64,000 bases of DNA from Planctomycetota bacterium (GCA_021791715.1 JAJYWB010000004.1:1-64000), one strand, 5' to 3'; counted from the stretch's first letter, positions 9,750 to 19,026 are shown. Program-made: numbers and translations. Notes: generated from the letters alone by a model not told the origin.

Positions 9750-9885
9750 GTCCGAAGTTTCGCAAGAACGTCGAAGCTTAACTTCCCCCGACGGACGATT
9801 CTTTCCCCTAAGGTCGCTTCGCTCTCGAACGGCTCGGATCCCCCCGTGCGTTCGTCGTCTCGCCAAAACATCTAGGAGTGGGCTG

Positions 9886-10797
9886 ATGATCAATCATCTG
9901 ACGCGTCGATTTTTTTTGCGAACCTCGGCCGCGGCGGCCGCGGGGATTATGTCGCTCAATCCTCCGTGTTCGGCGATCGAGCCGATCGGTCGCACGCGTC
10001 CTTCGCACCTGAAATTGAGCGTCGCCGCGTATTCGTATCGCGATCATCTCACGGGGAAAAAAACTCCTCACATGACGATGTACGATTTCGTCGATCGCGC
10101 CGCGGACATGGGGCTCGACGCCGTCGAACCGACCTCGTATTATTTCGCCCCCGAGGTCACTCCCAATCAGCTTAACAAGTTCAAGCAATACGCTTTCGAG
10201 CTTGGACTCGACATCTCCGGAACCGCGATCGGCAACAATTTTTGTTTACCCTCGGGGCCCGAACGGGATCGTCAGATCGCGCACACGAAGGCTTGGATCG
10301 ATCGAGCCGCCGAACTCGACGCTCCCGTCATTCGCATTTTCGCGGGCTCGGTTCCCAAAGGAGACGACGAGACCGCCGCGGTCGGCAGGGCGATCGCCGG
10401 GATCAAGGAAGTGCTTCCTTACGCGGCGACCAAGGGAATTATGTTGGCGCTTGAAAATCATGGTGGGATCACTGCGACTCCCGATCAGCTACTGAGGCTC
10501 GTTCAGTCGATCGACGCCCCCAATTTTGGCGTCAATCTTGATACCGGCAACTTCCGCACCGAGGATCCCTACGGCGACCTGGCTCGGATCGCTCCTTACG
10601 CCGTCAACGTGCAGGTGAAGACCGAGATCTCGCGACGCGGCCAAAAGAAAGAGAACGCCGACCTCGCCAAGCTGATCTCGATCCTCCGCGAGGCCAAATA
10701 CTCGGGTTACGTCGTCCTCGAACACGAGGCCGCCGAAGATCCTATCACCAGCATTCCTAAACATATTAAGGCATTGCGATCGTTAATCGCGGGTTGA
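9886..10797 (+). CDS. Exported sugar phosphate isomerase/epimerase-like TIM-barrel protein
   Basis: The 303-residue protein has a twin-arginine leader (TRRFFLRTSAAAAAG) followed by an AP-endonuclease-2/xylose-isomerase-like TIM barrel. Barrel landmarks are LKLSVAAYSYR, the conserved glutamate in LALENHGG, NFGVNLDTGN and a final YVVLEHEA. Such proteins bind a divalent metal and act on sugars, but the substrate is unknown. ATG 9886 is preferred because AGGAG lies eight bases upstream and the Tat leader starts there; an open frame further upstream has neither. The gene end lies inside a tandem duplication shared with the convergent TPR gene. Confidence 0.9.
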   Translation: MINHLTRRFFLRTSAAAAAGIMSLNPPCSAIEPIGRTRPSHLKLSVAAYSYRDHLTGKKTPHMTMYDFVDRAADMGLDAVEPTSYYFAPEVTPNQLNKFKQYAFELGLDISGTAIGNNFCLPSGPERDRQIAHTKAWIDRAAELDAPVIRIFAGSVPKGDDETAAVGRAIAGIKEVLPYAATKGIMLALENHGGITATPDQLLRLVQSIDAPNFGVNLDTGNFRTEDPYGDLARIAPYAVNVQVKTEISRRGQKKENADLAKLISILREAKYSGYVVLEHEAAEDPITSIPKHIKALRSLIAG

Positions 10798-10900
10798 TCG
10801 CGATCCGCGCCGTTCGGAGAGGATTTTTTCCTGGAAAGGCATTGCGATCGTTAATCGCGGGTTGATCGCGATCCGCGCCGTTCGGAGAGGATTTTTTCCT
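10768..10900. repeat. 68-bp tandem duplication across convergent gene ends
   Basis: The 65 bases at 10768-10832 are repeated exactly at 10836-10900, separated by three bases, giving a period of 68. The left copy holds the last codons and TGA of the TIM-barrel gene (stop at 10795-10797). The right copy holds the last codons and TAA of the convergent TPR gene (stop at 10851-10853). Each copy still contains the other gene's stop as a relic. Before duplication the two genes would have overlapped by 15 bp at their 3' ends. Confidence 0.95.
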
Positions 10901-12677
10901 CGGTTTCGACGATTCGCTTCATCGGGCTGCGCGGGTCGCCGTATTGGTTCACCCAGCGGAGCTGTTCGAGCGCGTCTTGCGCGTTCCCCTCGAACGTTTC
11001 GTCGAGCCCGACGACGGCGCGGGCCTCGGTTTGACGCGCGTTCGATCCTGCGCTCTCGATTAAAGCTTTGGCGTCGAGATCGCGAGCGAGATAACGGATG
11101 ATCGGATAAGGCCAAACCGCGGGATCGCAGTTCACGACGGCTTCTTGAAGAATCGCCGCGGCCTTGGCCTCGTCGTTCATCTGCCGCGCCGAGAGCGCGG
11201 CGACGAGCACCATCGCCTGCGACCGCGGATCGCGCCAATGTTTGATCACCAAATACGCACGAGCATTTTGATACGCCGAGGCGGGATCGATCAAAAAGCT
11301 CGCGCACGCCTTGCGATCGATCGCGACCGCGTTATCGGGGCTCAAACCGATCGCGGCCGAATAATCCGCGGCCGCCTCGACATTTTTCCCTATTAACATG
11401 TATAAATCGCCGCGGTTGATAAGCGAGTCGGAGTCGTCGGGGCGTTTCTTAAGAATAGTATTGAAATCTTCAATCGCTTGTATGTAACGTCCCGAAGCGG
11501 CGAGTGAATGAGCACGGTTGGCGAGATCGATCGGATCGTCGGGTCGGATCGCGAGAGACGCGTTAAAATCGCGGATCGCGTCTTGGTGACGTCCCGATTT
11601 GGCGAAAAGGATTCCGCGATTGCTGAGGGCTCGCCAATGATCGCGGGCGAGCTCGATCGCCTTGGTGTAATCGGCGATCGCCTTTTCGACCTCGCCCGCC
11701 GCGGCGAACGCGAGCGCCCTGTTGTAATACGGATCGGCGGATTCGGGGGCCAATCGAACGACCTCGTTGAAATCGGCGATCGCTTGTCGAGGGCGTTCGA
11801 GAATCATCGCGATCACGGCGCGTGTTCCGTATGCGTAGATGTCGTCGGGAGCGATCTGAACCGCTTCATTCGCCTCGATCAGCGCGCGATCGGGTTCGCC
11901 GACGACCGCGTAAGCCTGAGCCGCGGCTTCGTGGGCGCGTGCGTCGTCGGGCTTCAATCTCAGCGCCGCCTCGTAATCGCCGAGCGCGCGTCGATGCCTT
12001 CCCAGCCGAGCGTGCGCCATCCCTCGATTGAGATACGCCGCCTCGAATCGCGGGTTCTCGCCGATCGCCTCGTCGAAATCGGCGATCGCTTGTTCGTCCC
12101 GGTTGATTTTTGTATAAGCAATTGCTCGATTATAATGCGTGTTCGCGTCGGTTGGATTCCGCTTGATCGCATCGCTGAAGTCCTCGATCGCTCGGTCGTA
12201 GCGGTCGAGCGACGAATACGCGAGCCCTCGCCTGGCGTATGCGACCGCGTAATCATGATCGAGATGGATCGCCCTCGAATAATCACGGATCGCCGGAATA
12301 AACAAGCCCAGATTCGCCCTCGCCTGTCCAAGGTTGGCGTAAGTGATCGGTTCGTCGGGTTTGAAGCCGACCGACAGCTCGTACGCTCGAATCGCCGCCT
12401 CGTGATAACCGGCCCGCTCAAGCCGATCCCCCTCTTCGCGGTAAATCAGCCAAAGACGTGCGTCGTAATAGCGATTTTTGATCCAGAAGGCGGGGTGATC
12501 GTCGGAGAACTTCATCAGTTTGTTAACAAATGTTTCTGCTTTATTAAGAAGGATTTGTTTATAGGGGGTGTCGAGGGGGTCCGATCCTCGACAATTCGGG
12601 GCGAAGAAGAGGCCCGCGAGCAAACCTGAATGCGCGAGGAGAAGCGATCGTCTTGTGAATCGTATCGGGCCGTTCAT
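10851..12677 (-). CDS. Exported TPR repeat protein
   Basis: The 608-residue protein consists mainly of tetratricopeptide repeats. From about residue 85 to 450 there are roughly eleven 34-residue units of the pattern A-Y-x-N-R-G-x-A-x-x-x-L-G-x-x-x-x-A-I-x-D-F. Such arrays scaffold protein-protein contacts. The N-terminus carries twin arginines (FTRRSLLLAHSG) and a hydrophobic stretch, suggesting export. The ATG at 12677 puts this leader near the start; another ATG at 12710 is possible. The final residues (after VETEEKILS) are encoded within the duplicated segment and are low-complexity. The repeats contain many GCGATCGC octamers in codons for Ala-Ile-Ala/Asp. The binding partner is unknown. 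Confidence 0.88.
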   Translation of the reverse strand: MNGPIRFTRRSLLLAHSGLLAGLFFAPNCRGSDPLDTPYKQILLNKAETFVNKLMKFSDDHPAFWIKNRYYDARLWLIYREEGDRLERAGYHEAAIRAYELSVGFKPDEPITYANLGQARANLGLFIPAIRDYSRAIHLDHDYAVAYARRGLAYSSLDRYDRAIEDFSDAIKRNPTDANTHYNRAIAYTKINRDEQAIADFDEAIGENPRFEAAYLNRGMAHARLGRHRRALGDYEAALRLKPDDARAHEAAAQAYAVVGEPDRALIEANEAVQIAPDDIYAYGTRAVIAMILERPRQAIADFNEVVRLAPESADPYYNRALAFAAAGEVEKAIADYTKAIELARDHWRALSNRGILFAKSGRHQDAIRDFNASLAIRPDDPIDLANRAHSLAASGRYIQAIEDFNTILKKRPDDSDSLINRGDLYMLIGKNVEAAADYSAAIGLSPDNAVAIDRKACASFLIDPASAYQNARAYLVIKHWRDPRSQAMVLVAALSARQMNDEAKAAAILQEAVVNCDPAVWPYPIIRYLARDLDAKALIESAGSNARQTEARAVVGLDETFEGNAQDALEQLRWVNQYGDPRSPMKRIVETEEKILSERRGSRSTRD

Positions 12678-13072
12678 GGGTGATATCGCCCGCGCGTGAC
12701 GATCCGTCATCGCCGCGCGAGTCCTCCCGAATCGCGAGATTCCGCCGACGGCCGACCGAATTCCATTCGGCCTTCAACCGTCTCTCACAGTAGATTCGTC
12801 GCGAATCGACTTTCGGCCCACCGCGATCGGTCGATTTCGGCGAAACCGAGATCGTTTCGAGAGCTTTGTAGCGAATGCACCGGTTGCGAAGGTTGATACC
12901 GCGCCGAGATCGTCTCCCGACCCTCGTCGTAACATCGAGAACGGTCGCGAGGGAACGAATCGCTCGCTGAGTTCCATCCACGAATACGTTGCGGGGTTTT
13001 ATTCATCGCGTATACTCGAATAACGTCGCGGCCGAACGCAATCCGCTTGTTCAACGTCGAGGGAGGTCGCTC
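12678..13072. other. Divergent intergenic region
   Basis: This 395-bp region lies between the TPR gene and the isoaspartyl methyltransferase gene, which are transcribed away from each other, so it should hold both promoters. Several short overlapping frames exist on both strands but none has a start signal or recognisable motif. Confidence 0.5.
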
Positions 13073-14044
13073 ATGTCGAACCGCTTGAAACTTTTTTCGC
13101 TGGGAATCTCGATCGTGATCGGCGCGAGCGGCGCCGAGTTCGCGTTTGCGCAACCGCCTACCAAGCCGAACGATCAAGCCCAAGGGGACGCCAAGTCGTC
13201 GACCCAAGGCGCGGTTTCGAGGGGGTCCAAATCGGCCGATTCCAAGTCCGGCGATTCGAAAGCGAAATCGGCGCCCAATCCCGACGATCCATACGCCGGC
13301 CCTCGTGAGCGAATGATCAAAAAATCGTTAATCGATCGAGGAATCAAGAATCCCCGGGTGATCGAGGCGTTTCGGACGGTTCCAAGGCACAAGTATTTTC
13401 CTCCCGATTCGTTCCGGTTGGCGTATGAAGACGAATCGGCGCCGATCGGCCAGGGACAAACGATCACAGCGCCTTTCGAGGTCGCGTACATGACCGAAAT
13501 CCTCGATCCGCAACCGACCGACAAGATCTACGAGGTCGGTACCGGATCGGGATTCCAGGCGTCGATTCTCTCGCGGCTGGCGAAAGAGGTTTATTCGGTC
13601 GAAATCAAAGAACCGCTCGGTAAACGAGCCGCGCAGGTTATCAAAGAGCTTGGATATAATAATATCAAAACGCGAATCGGCGACGGCTACGAGGGTTGGC
13701 CCGAAGCCGCTCCGTTCGACGCGATCATCGTCACGTGCTCGCCGAGCAAGATCCCTCAGCCGCTGATCGATCAGCTCAAAGAGGGAGGTCGAATGATCAT
13801 ACCGATCGGCACGAGACACGAGCAGGAATTGATTTATTTGGTGAAGAAGAACGGCAAGATGCTCGCGAAGCCGCTGCGCGGCACGTTGTTCGTGCCGATG
13901 ACGGGTCGAGCGTTGGAAGAGGCCGAGCGGGCGCGAGGCGGGGCGAAACCGAAGGCGAAAACCAAGTCGAAGCCGCGGATCGCGCCTTCCGAGAAAGACG
14001 AAGCGAAAGCCAAGAAATCGGCGTCCGGGGAGGATGAATCGTGA
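13073..14044 (+). CDS. Exported protein-L-isoaspartate O-methyltransferase
   Basis: This SAM-dependent enzyme repairs isoaspartyl residues in aged proteins. The catalytic domain (about residues 80-290 of 323) shows RVIEAFRTVPRHKYF, the SAM motif I EVGTGSGFQ at 154-162, DAIIVTCSPSKIP and GGRMIIPIG, all typical of PCMT. ATG 13073 is clear from GGAGG seven bases upstream, and it adds a classic signal peptide (hydrophobic core LFSLGISIVIGASGA, probable cleavage after AFA at 26). A Ser/Lys/Asp linker of about 50 residues follows. A lysine-rich tail ends the protein. It therefore appears to act outside the cytoplasm, where SAM supply is not obvious. Its stop overlaps the next gene's GTG start (GTGA). 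Confidence 0.92.
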   Translation: MSNRLKLFSLGISIVIGASGAEFAFAQPPTKPNDQAQGDAKSSTQGAVSRGSKSADSKSGDSKAKSAPNPDDPYAGPRERMIKKSLIDRGIKNPRVIEAFRTVPRHKYFPPDSFRLAYEDESAPIGQGQTITAPFEVAYMTEILDPQPTDKIYEVGTGSGFQASILSRLAKEVYSVEIKEPLGKRAAQVIKELGYNNIKTRIGDGYEGWPEAAPFDAIIVTCSPSKIPQPLIDQLKEGGRMIIPIGTRHEQELIYLVKKNGKMLAKPLRGTLFVPMTGRALEEAERARGGAKPKAKTKSKPRIAPSEKDEAKAKKSASGEDES

Positions 14045-16887
14045 TCGTCGCCAAGTCGTTGTTTCGGGCGGCCGCGGCTTCGCTGGTCGCGGTCTCTTTT
14101 TGGGGGGGCTCGGCGTGCGCGGTTCGTCACGAGCTCCAAGCCGCCGAGGAGAAACTCCCTCCCGTCGACGAGCTTGAGAAAGACGGCAACGGCGACGGCA
14201 TGCCCGACGGCTGGTACAACTTCCGCGACGCCAAATGGATCGAGGGGGACGGAGCAAAAGGCCCTCATTTTGTTCGGCTCCACTCCGCCGAACCGGGGGG
14301 CTCGCCCCGCGCCAGCCGCGCCTTCGCGGTCGACGGTGAAGCCTACGAGGCCGTCGTCGTGGGCGTTTGGGTGCGCCTGAACGACGTCGTCGTCGGCGAA
14401 CGCGAGGGGGATTCCCCCCAGATGATGATCGGCTATCTCACCGAGGATCTCCACGATATCGCACGTTATCATACGTCCCCGTGGACGAAATCAACCGGTG
14501 ATAATTGGTTTTATATGTCTAAGCGTTTTCCGATACCTCCCGCGGCGCGAGACGCGCTGCTGACGATCGGGCTCGCGGGGTCCGGGGGAACGCTCGATTT
14601 CGACGGTTTAACCATCGAGATGGTTCCGGTCGGGGGCGTGACGACGACGAATCTCGTGGTCAACGGCGATCTCGAGTTGGGCGATCCCGAACCGTTCAAT
14701 TGGGTGATCGAGGGGTCCGCCGAACGCGTTTCTCCCGGTCACGAATCGAACTCGGCGCTCGAGTTGTCGGGATCGAAATCGACGACCGCCGATATCGGCG
14801 TGGCGATACCCGTCGACAAGTGCACGGCGCTCGACGTCGTTTTGTGGGCGAAATCGGGAGGGGGACGAACGTCGGGAGAAGCCGTCGTCTACTTTTTTGA
14901 TCAAGTTGGACAAAATCGTCCATATAAGCTCTTTTCATGGAGCGGTACAACTTCATGGACACGTTACGGCAAGGTCGTTCCCGTTCCCGAGGGTTCGTCG
15001 CGGGCGGTGATCCGCTTCCTCAAGGCTTCGGGCGGAGGAATTTTGACGATCGACGACGTTCAGGTCGCCGCCGACCCCAACCCCGAGCTCGCCGCCTGGA
15101 TCCCGTATCACGTGCAAACCGATACCGCGAACTGGTCGCAGACTCTCCCCTCGCCCGAAATCGTCGAGGGCTCGGCGCTTGATTTCTCTTTCCTTCTCGA
15201 TCCCCCGGCGGGATCGATCGGACGCGTCGCGATCGAGAACGGTCGATTCATTTATCGTCGCGGCAAACGCGCGCGGTTTTTCGGCGTGATGCTCCTCCCC
15301 CCCACGGCGTTCGTCGATTCGCCCCACGCCGAGAAATTGGTCGATCGCCTTGCGCGGTCGGGGGTGAATCTCGTCCGGATCTCGGGGCTCGACGTCCCTC
15401 TCGGCGCCGGTCGAAGCCTTTTCGACGACAGCAGAGACGACACCGCGGCTCTCGACCCGATCGCTCTCGCTAAATTTGATCATCTAGTTGCGCTATTGAA
15501 ACAAAGAGGTATTTATATATCGTTAGAATTGACGTCGGCGCGGAAGTATCGAAAAGGGGACGGTCTCGCGAGCGTACGATCGCTTCCTTCGGGCGGGGGG
15601 CCCGCGGCGGCTTTCGATCCCGAGCTCAAGGAGAAGATGCTCAAAGCCGCCGAATTGTTGCTCGGTCACGTCAATCCCGAAACGGGAGAGTCGCTCCGCG
15701 ACGATCCGATCCTCGCGATGGTTACGCTTGTGGGAGAGCTGTCGTTGTTCGATTTGAACGACAACCCCAAGCTCTTGACCCCCGAGGACGCCAAGTTGTT
15801 ACGCGAACTCGGCGCCAAGCGGTCGGGGGGATCGCGCGTCAAGCTGTGGCGCGAGCTCGAAGAGGAACAGTGGGGAAGTATGGCCGATCGCTTGCGCGAG
15901 TTCGGCGTCAAATCGCCGATCGCGGGTTGCTCGCATTGGCGCCGCGATCCTCCCGATTTCTCGGCGGGGCAAGCGAGCGCCAAGCTCGATTTTATCGACG
16001 ATCGTTTATACTGGGCGCCCAGGCAGGCGTATTGGAACAACCCCGATCGTCGTTCGATGTTGTGGCATCCCGAAACCTCGCTTCACCTCGCCGCCGAGCG
16101 CAAACGGAAAAAAAACAAGCCTTACGTCGTCGGACAGTGGTGCGATCAATCGATGGGCGCCTGGTCGCTGCCGTTCGAGGCCGCCGATTTTCTTCTCGGC
16201 GTTCAAATCGCCAAGTGTGAGAATTGGGATGCGATCGTACGTCGCGGCGCTCTTGTTTTCCCGCTCGTCTGGGGTTCGGCGCCCGTCGGAACCGAGGGGG
16301 AATACGATCTTTTACAACTTCCCGAGACGATCGGCGGGATGCCGCAACTGCTCGCTCTCATGCCGCACGCTTCGTCGCTGATGTTGCGCGGCGCCGCCGA
16401 ATCGGATCGTCCCAGAGCCGCGGGCTGGGAGCCGCGCAAGGGGCAGCTCGCGATCAACAACGCCTTCACCCAGGGGATCGTCGGCTGGTGGGCGGGCGAA
16501 CAGATGCAGTTTGAAACGCTCTCGTTCCAAACCGACGACCCCTACGCGATCCTTATGGCCTCATCGGTGGGGCCGGCGACGATCGCACGCTCGAACCGCC
16601 TTTTGATCACCGCCGTCGGCGGAGTCGAACCAACCGGATTCCGATATGTCGACGAGTGGCGGCGCGAGGTCGCCGATCCCGGTCGCGGGCCGTTCCTTCA
16701 ACAGCCGATCTCGGCGCGGATCGTCTGGCGAACCAAAGCCGCGAGCAAACTCAAGGCTTACGCGCTCGACAACACCGGCAAACGCATCGAGGAAATCAAA
16801 CTCGTTCACGCCCCGTCGAACGACGTCGTCGAACTTTCGATCGAAGGCGGAAAGCCGTGTTTCCACTACGAACTCGTCGTCGAATGA
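14041..16887 (+). CDS. Large exported glycosidase-like protein with carbohydrate-binding-like domains
   Basis: The 948-residue product starts at a GTG overlapping the stop of the methyltransferase gene. It has a signal peptide (about 1-27) and then a calcium-loop-like segment DGNGDGMPDGW, followed by two beta-rich jelly-roll-like modules (about 50-205 and 207-345; the second opens TNLVVNGDLELGDPEPFNW, typical of CBM-like modules). A probable TIM barrel follows from about 390 to 720, with RFFGVMLLPPTAF, GVNLVRISGLD and an LEL strand resembling GH5/GH42-type folds. A C-terminal beta domain ends the protein. I can see the fold pattern but cannot place it in a numbered glycoside hydrolase family or name catalytic acids. 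Coupling with the exported methyltransferase suggests both work in the same compartment. Confidence 0.75.
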   Translation: MIVAKSLFRAAAASLVAVSFWGGSACAVRHELQAAEEKLPPVDELEKDGNGDGMPDGWYNFRDAKWIEGDGAKGPHFVRLHSAEPGGSPRASRAFAVDGEAYEAVVVGVWVRLNDVVVGEREGDSPQMMIGYLTEDLHDIARYHTSPWTKSTGDNWFYMSKRFPIPPAARDALLTIGLAGSGGTLDFDGLTIEMVPVGGVTTTNLVVNGDLELGDPEPFNWVIEGSAERVSPGHESNSALELSGSKSTTADIGVAIPVDKCTALDVVLWAKSGGGRTSGEAVVYFFDQVGQNRPYKLFSWSGTTSWTRYGKVVPVPEGSSRAVIRFLKASGGGILTIDDVQVAADPNPELAAWIPYHVQTDTANWSQTLPSPEIVEGSALDFSFLLDPPAGSIGRVAIENGRFIYRRGKRARFFGVMLLPPTAFVDSPHAEKLVDRLARSGVNLVRISGLDVPLGAGRSLFDDSRDDTAALDPIALAKFDHLVALLKQRGIYISLELTSARKYRKGDGLASVRSLPSGGGPAAAFDPELKEKMLKAAELLLGHVNPETGESLRDDPILAMVTLVGELSLFDLNDNPKLLTPEDAKLLRELGAKRSGGSRVKLWRELEEEQWGSMADRLREFGVKSPIAGCSHWRRDPPDFSAGQASAKLDFIDDRLYWAPRQAYWNNPDRRSMLWHPETSLHLAAERKRKKNKPYVVGQWCDQSMGAWSLPFEAADFLLGVQIAKCENWDAIVRRGALVFPLVWGSAPVGTEGEYDLLQLPETIGGMPQLLALMPHASSLMLRGAAESDRPRAAGWEPRKGQLAINNAFTQGIVGWWAGEQMQFETLSFQTDDPYAILMASSVGPATIARSNRLLITAVGGVEPTGFRYVDEWRREVADPGRGPFLQQPISARIVWRTKAASKLKAYALDNTGKRIEEIKLVHAPSNDVVELSIEGGKPCFHYELVVE

Positions 16888-16906
16888 GGCGATACATCGT
16901 ATATTT

Positions 16907-17863
16907 ATGCGAGTGATTGTTACCGGCGGCGCGGGATTCATCGGGTCGCACGTCGTCGATCGACTTCTGGCCGAAGGGTGTGAAGTCGCGGCGTTCGACA
17001 ATCTCGACCCGTTCTATTCTCCCGCGCGGAAGCGCGCCAATCTCGCCGACGCGCTTCGGAACGATCGTTTCACGCTGATCGAGGCCGATCTTCGCGACGT
17101 CGCGACGCTCGATTCGTCGTTCCAATCGATCAACCCCGAAGTCGTCGTTCACCTTGCCGCACGCGCCGGCGTTCGACCCAGCATCGAACGACCCGCGCTC
17201 TACGCCGACGTGAACCTGACCGGAACGATCAACGTTCTCGAGGCCGTTCGCAAGCTCTCGGTCGTCCCCAAATTCATCCTCGCCTCGAGCTCGAGCGTCT
17301 ACGGCGATCGATTGCAAACCCCGTTTCGCGAATCCGACCCCGTCGATCGCCCCCTAAGCCCCTACGCCGCCACCAAACGCGCCTGCGAACTTATGGCTTA
17401 TACATATCATGAGTTATATGGCATTCCGACGACGACGCTCCGTTTCTTCACCGCTTACGGCCCGCGCAATCGTCCCGATCTGGCGATGTTCAAATTCGCC
17501 GATCTGATCGACCGCGGCCTTCCCGTGCCGATGTTCGGCGACGGAACATCGATGCGTGATTACACGTTTATTGGCGACGTCGTCGCCGGGGTGAGGCTCG
17601 CGATCGACCGCCGCCCCGGATATGAGATCTATAATATCGGCAATCATTCACCCGTTGAGCTCAGGCGTTTGATCGAATTGATCGGACGCGAGCTCGATAA
17701 AACGCCGATCGTCGATCGCCTGCCCGATCAGCCGGGGGACGTCAAGCGGACGTTCGCCGACGTCTCCAAGGCGCGCGCCGAACTCGGCTTCGAACCCGTC
17801 GTCTCGATCGAGGAGGGGGTCGCTCGATTCATTAACTGGTTCCAAAAGTATCGATATCTTTGA
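16907..17863 (+). CDS. NAD-dependent nucleotide-sugar epimerase (UDP-glucuronate 4-epimerase-like)
   Basis: The 318-residue protein is a short-chain dehydrogenase/reductase of the extended type. It begins MRVIVTGGAGFIGSHVVDRL with the NAD-binding GxxGxxG motif at 8-14, and has LAARAGVRPS, the catalytic SSSSVYGD segment, the YxxxK motif in SPYAATK, and FGDGTSMRDYTFIGDVV. RAGVRPS and SMRDYTFI are typical of UDP-glucuronate or UDP-glucose 4-epimerases, though related dehydratases cannot be excluded. It supplies sugar nucleotides for surface polysaccharide. ATG 16907 is chosen because the Rossmann strand begins there; the open frame continues upstream inside the preceding gene. It starts 19 bp after the glycosidase-like gene, so co-transcription is likely. 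Confidence 0.92.
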   Translation: MRVIVTGGAGFIGSHVVDRLLAEGCEVAAFDNLDPFYSPARKRANLADALRNDRFTLIEADLRDVATLDSSFQSINPEVVVHLAARAGVRPSIERPALYADVNLTGTINVLEAVRKLSVVPKFILASSSSVYGDRLQTPFRESDPVDRPLSPYAATKRACELMAYTYHELYGIPTTTLRFFTAYGPRNRPDLAMFKFADLIDRGLPVPMFGDGTSMRDYTFIGDVVAGVRLAIDRRPGYEIYNIGNHSPVELRRLIELIGRELDKTPIVDRLPDQPGDVKRTFADVSKARAELGFEPVVSIEEGVARFINWFQKYRYL

Positions 17864-17979
17864 TCGGCTTCCGCGCTCTTGAACGCGACCCGCGCGCCGA
17901 GGATACTCGAACCTCCCCCGATCTCGGTTTCACGATCCCCCGGTCGCGTCTCGGCGCGATTCTCACGGAACGATCTTTT

Positions 17980-19026
17980 ATGAATCTCAATTATCTGTTG
18001 ATTTTCGTCCCGATCGCGTTCGGCCTTGATCAATACGGAGCGGGTCCGATCGTCGTCTTCACGATGTCGTCGCTCGCGATCATCCCGCTTTGCGAACTCA
18101 TCGGCAAGTCGACCGAACGGATCGCCGAATCGCTCGGCCCGACGATCGGCGGACTCCTCAACGCGACGATGGGAAACGTCCCCGAATTAATCATCGGAAT
18201 CTTCGCGCTCAAAAACGGTCTTCAAAGCATCGTCAAGGCGTCGATCGCGGGATCGCTGTTGGGGAACCTCCTATGCGTTCTCGGCGTCGCCATGCTCGCG
18301 GGCGGCATCCGCCACCGCGTCCAAAAATTCAACGTCAGGATGGCGGGAGTCAACTCGATGCTCCTCATCCTCGCCGCGATCGGCCTGATCATTCCCGCGG
18401 TTTTTCACTTCAGCACCGCCGACACCAACGACGAGATCGGCGTCGAAATCTCGGTCATCCTCTTCATCGCGTATCTGGCGAGTCTTGTATTTACATTAAT
18501 TACACACCAACAAACATTTTCAGAAGGCGAGCCCGAGAAGCTCGATACGAGACGTTCGCCGGAAGGATCGCGGGTTTGGCGCGCGGTCGTCGTATTGGCG
18601 GTTTCCACAATCGTTCTCGCGGTGATGAGCGAAAGCCTGACGGGTTCGATCGAACCGCTCACCAAGAAGCTCGGATTGACGTCTGCGTTCGCTGGAATCT
18701 TCCTGCTCGCGACCGTGGGGAACATCTCGTCTCTTATCAACGCGGTTCAATACGCGATCAAAGACAAAATGGACCTGACGATCGCGACGACGCTCGGCGC
18801 GGGAACCCAGGTGGCGCTCCTGGTCGCCCCGGCCCTCGTCTTCGCGAGCTACCTCATGGGTACCCCGATGGATCTCCATTTCTCGCGGTTCGAGGTCGTC
18901 GCGATCGCGCTCGCCGTCTTCGTCGGTCGTCAGCTCACCGTCGACGGCGAATCGACCTGGCTCGAAGGAATCCTCCTCGTCGCGGTCTACGCGATGATGG
19001 GAGTCGGTTTTTATTACCTCAAATGA
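17980..19026 (+). CDS. Calcium/proton exchanger-like (CaCA superfamily) membrane protein
   Basis: The 348-residue protein has about eleven hydrophobic helices in two homologous halves, as in bacterial Cax/ChaA exchangers. The first signature is intact: LNATMGNVPELIIG with N66 and E69. In the second half the equivalent is VGNISSLINAVQYA, where N248 is kept but the usual glutamate is S251. DLTIATTLGAGTQVALLVAP, a well-conserved Cax segment, follows. ATG 17980 is preferred because the first helix starts there; a TTG at 17860 would overlap the previous stop and add 40 polar residues. Transport of Ca2+ or a related cation against protons is the family function. The serine at a signature site means this is inferred with caution. 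Confidence 0.87.
   Translation: MNLNYLLIFVPIAFGLDQYGAGPIVVFTMSSLAIIPLCELIGKSTERIAESLGPTIGGLLNATMGNVPELIIGIFALKNGLQSIVKASIAGSLLGNLLCVLGVAMLAGGIRHRVQKFNVRMAGVNSMLLILAAIGLIIPAVFHFSTADTNDEIGVEISVILFIAYLASLVFTLITHQQTFSEGEPEKLDTRRSPEGSRVWRAVVVLAVSTIVLAVMSESLTGSIEPLTKKLGLTSAFAGIFLLATVGNISSLINAVQYAIKDKMDLTIATTLGAGTQVALLVAPALVFASYLMGTPMDLHFSRFEVVAIALAVFVGRQLTVDGESTWLEGILLVAVYAMMGVGFYYLK

Noticed and set aside
11508-12629. 373-codon plus frame opposite the TPR gene
   Set aside because: It repeats with the same period as the TPR units, so its regularity is inherited from the real gene.
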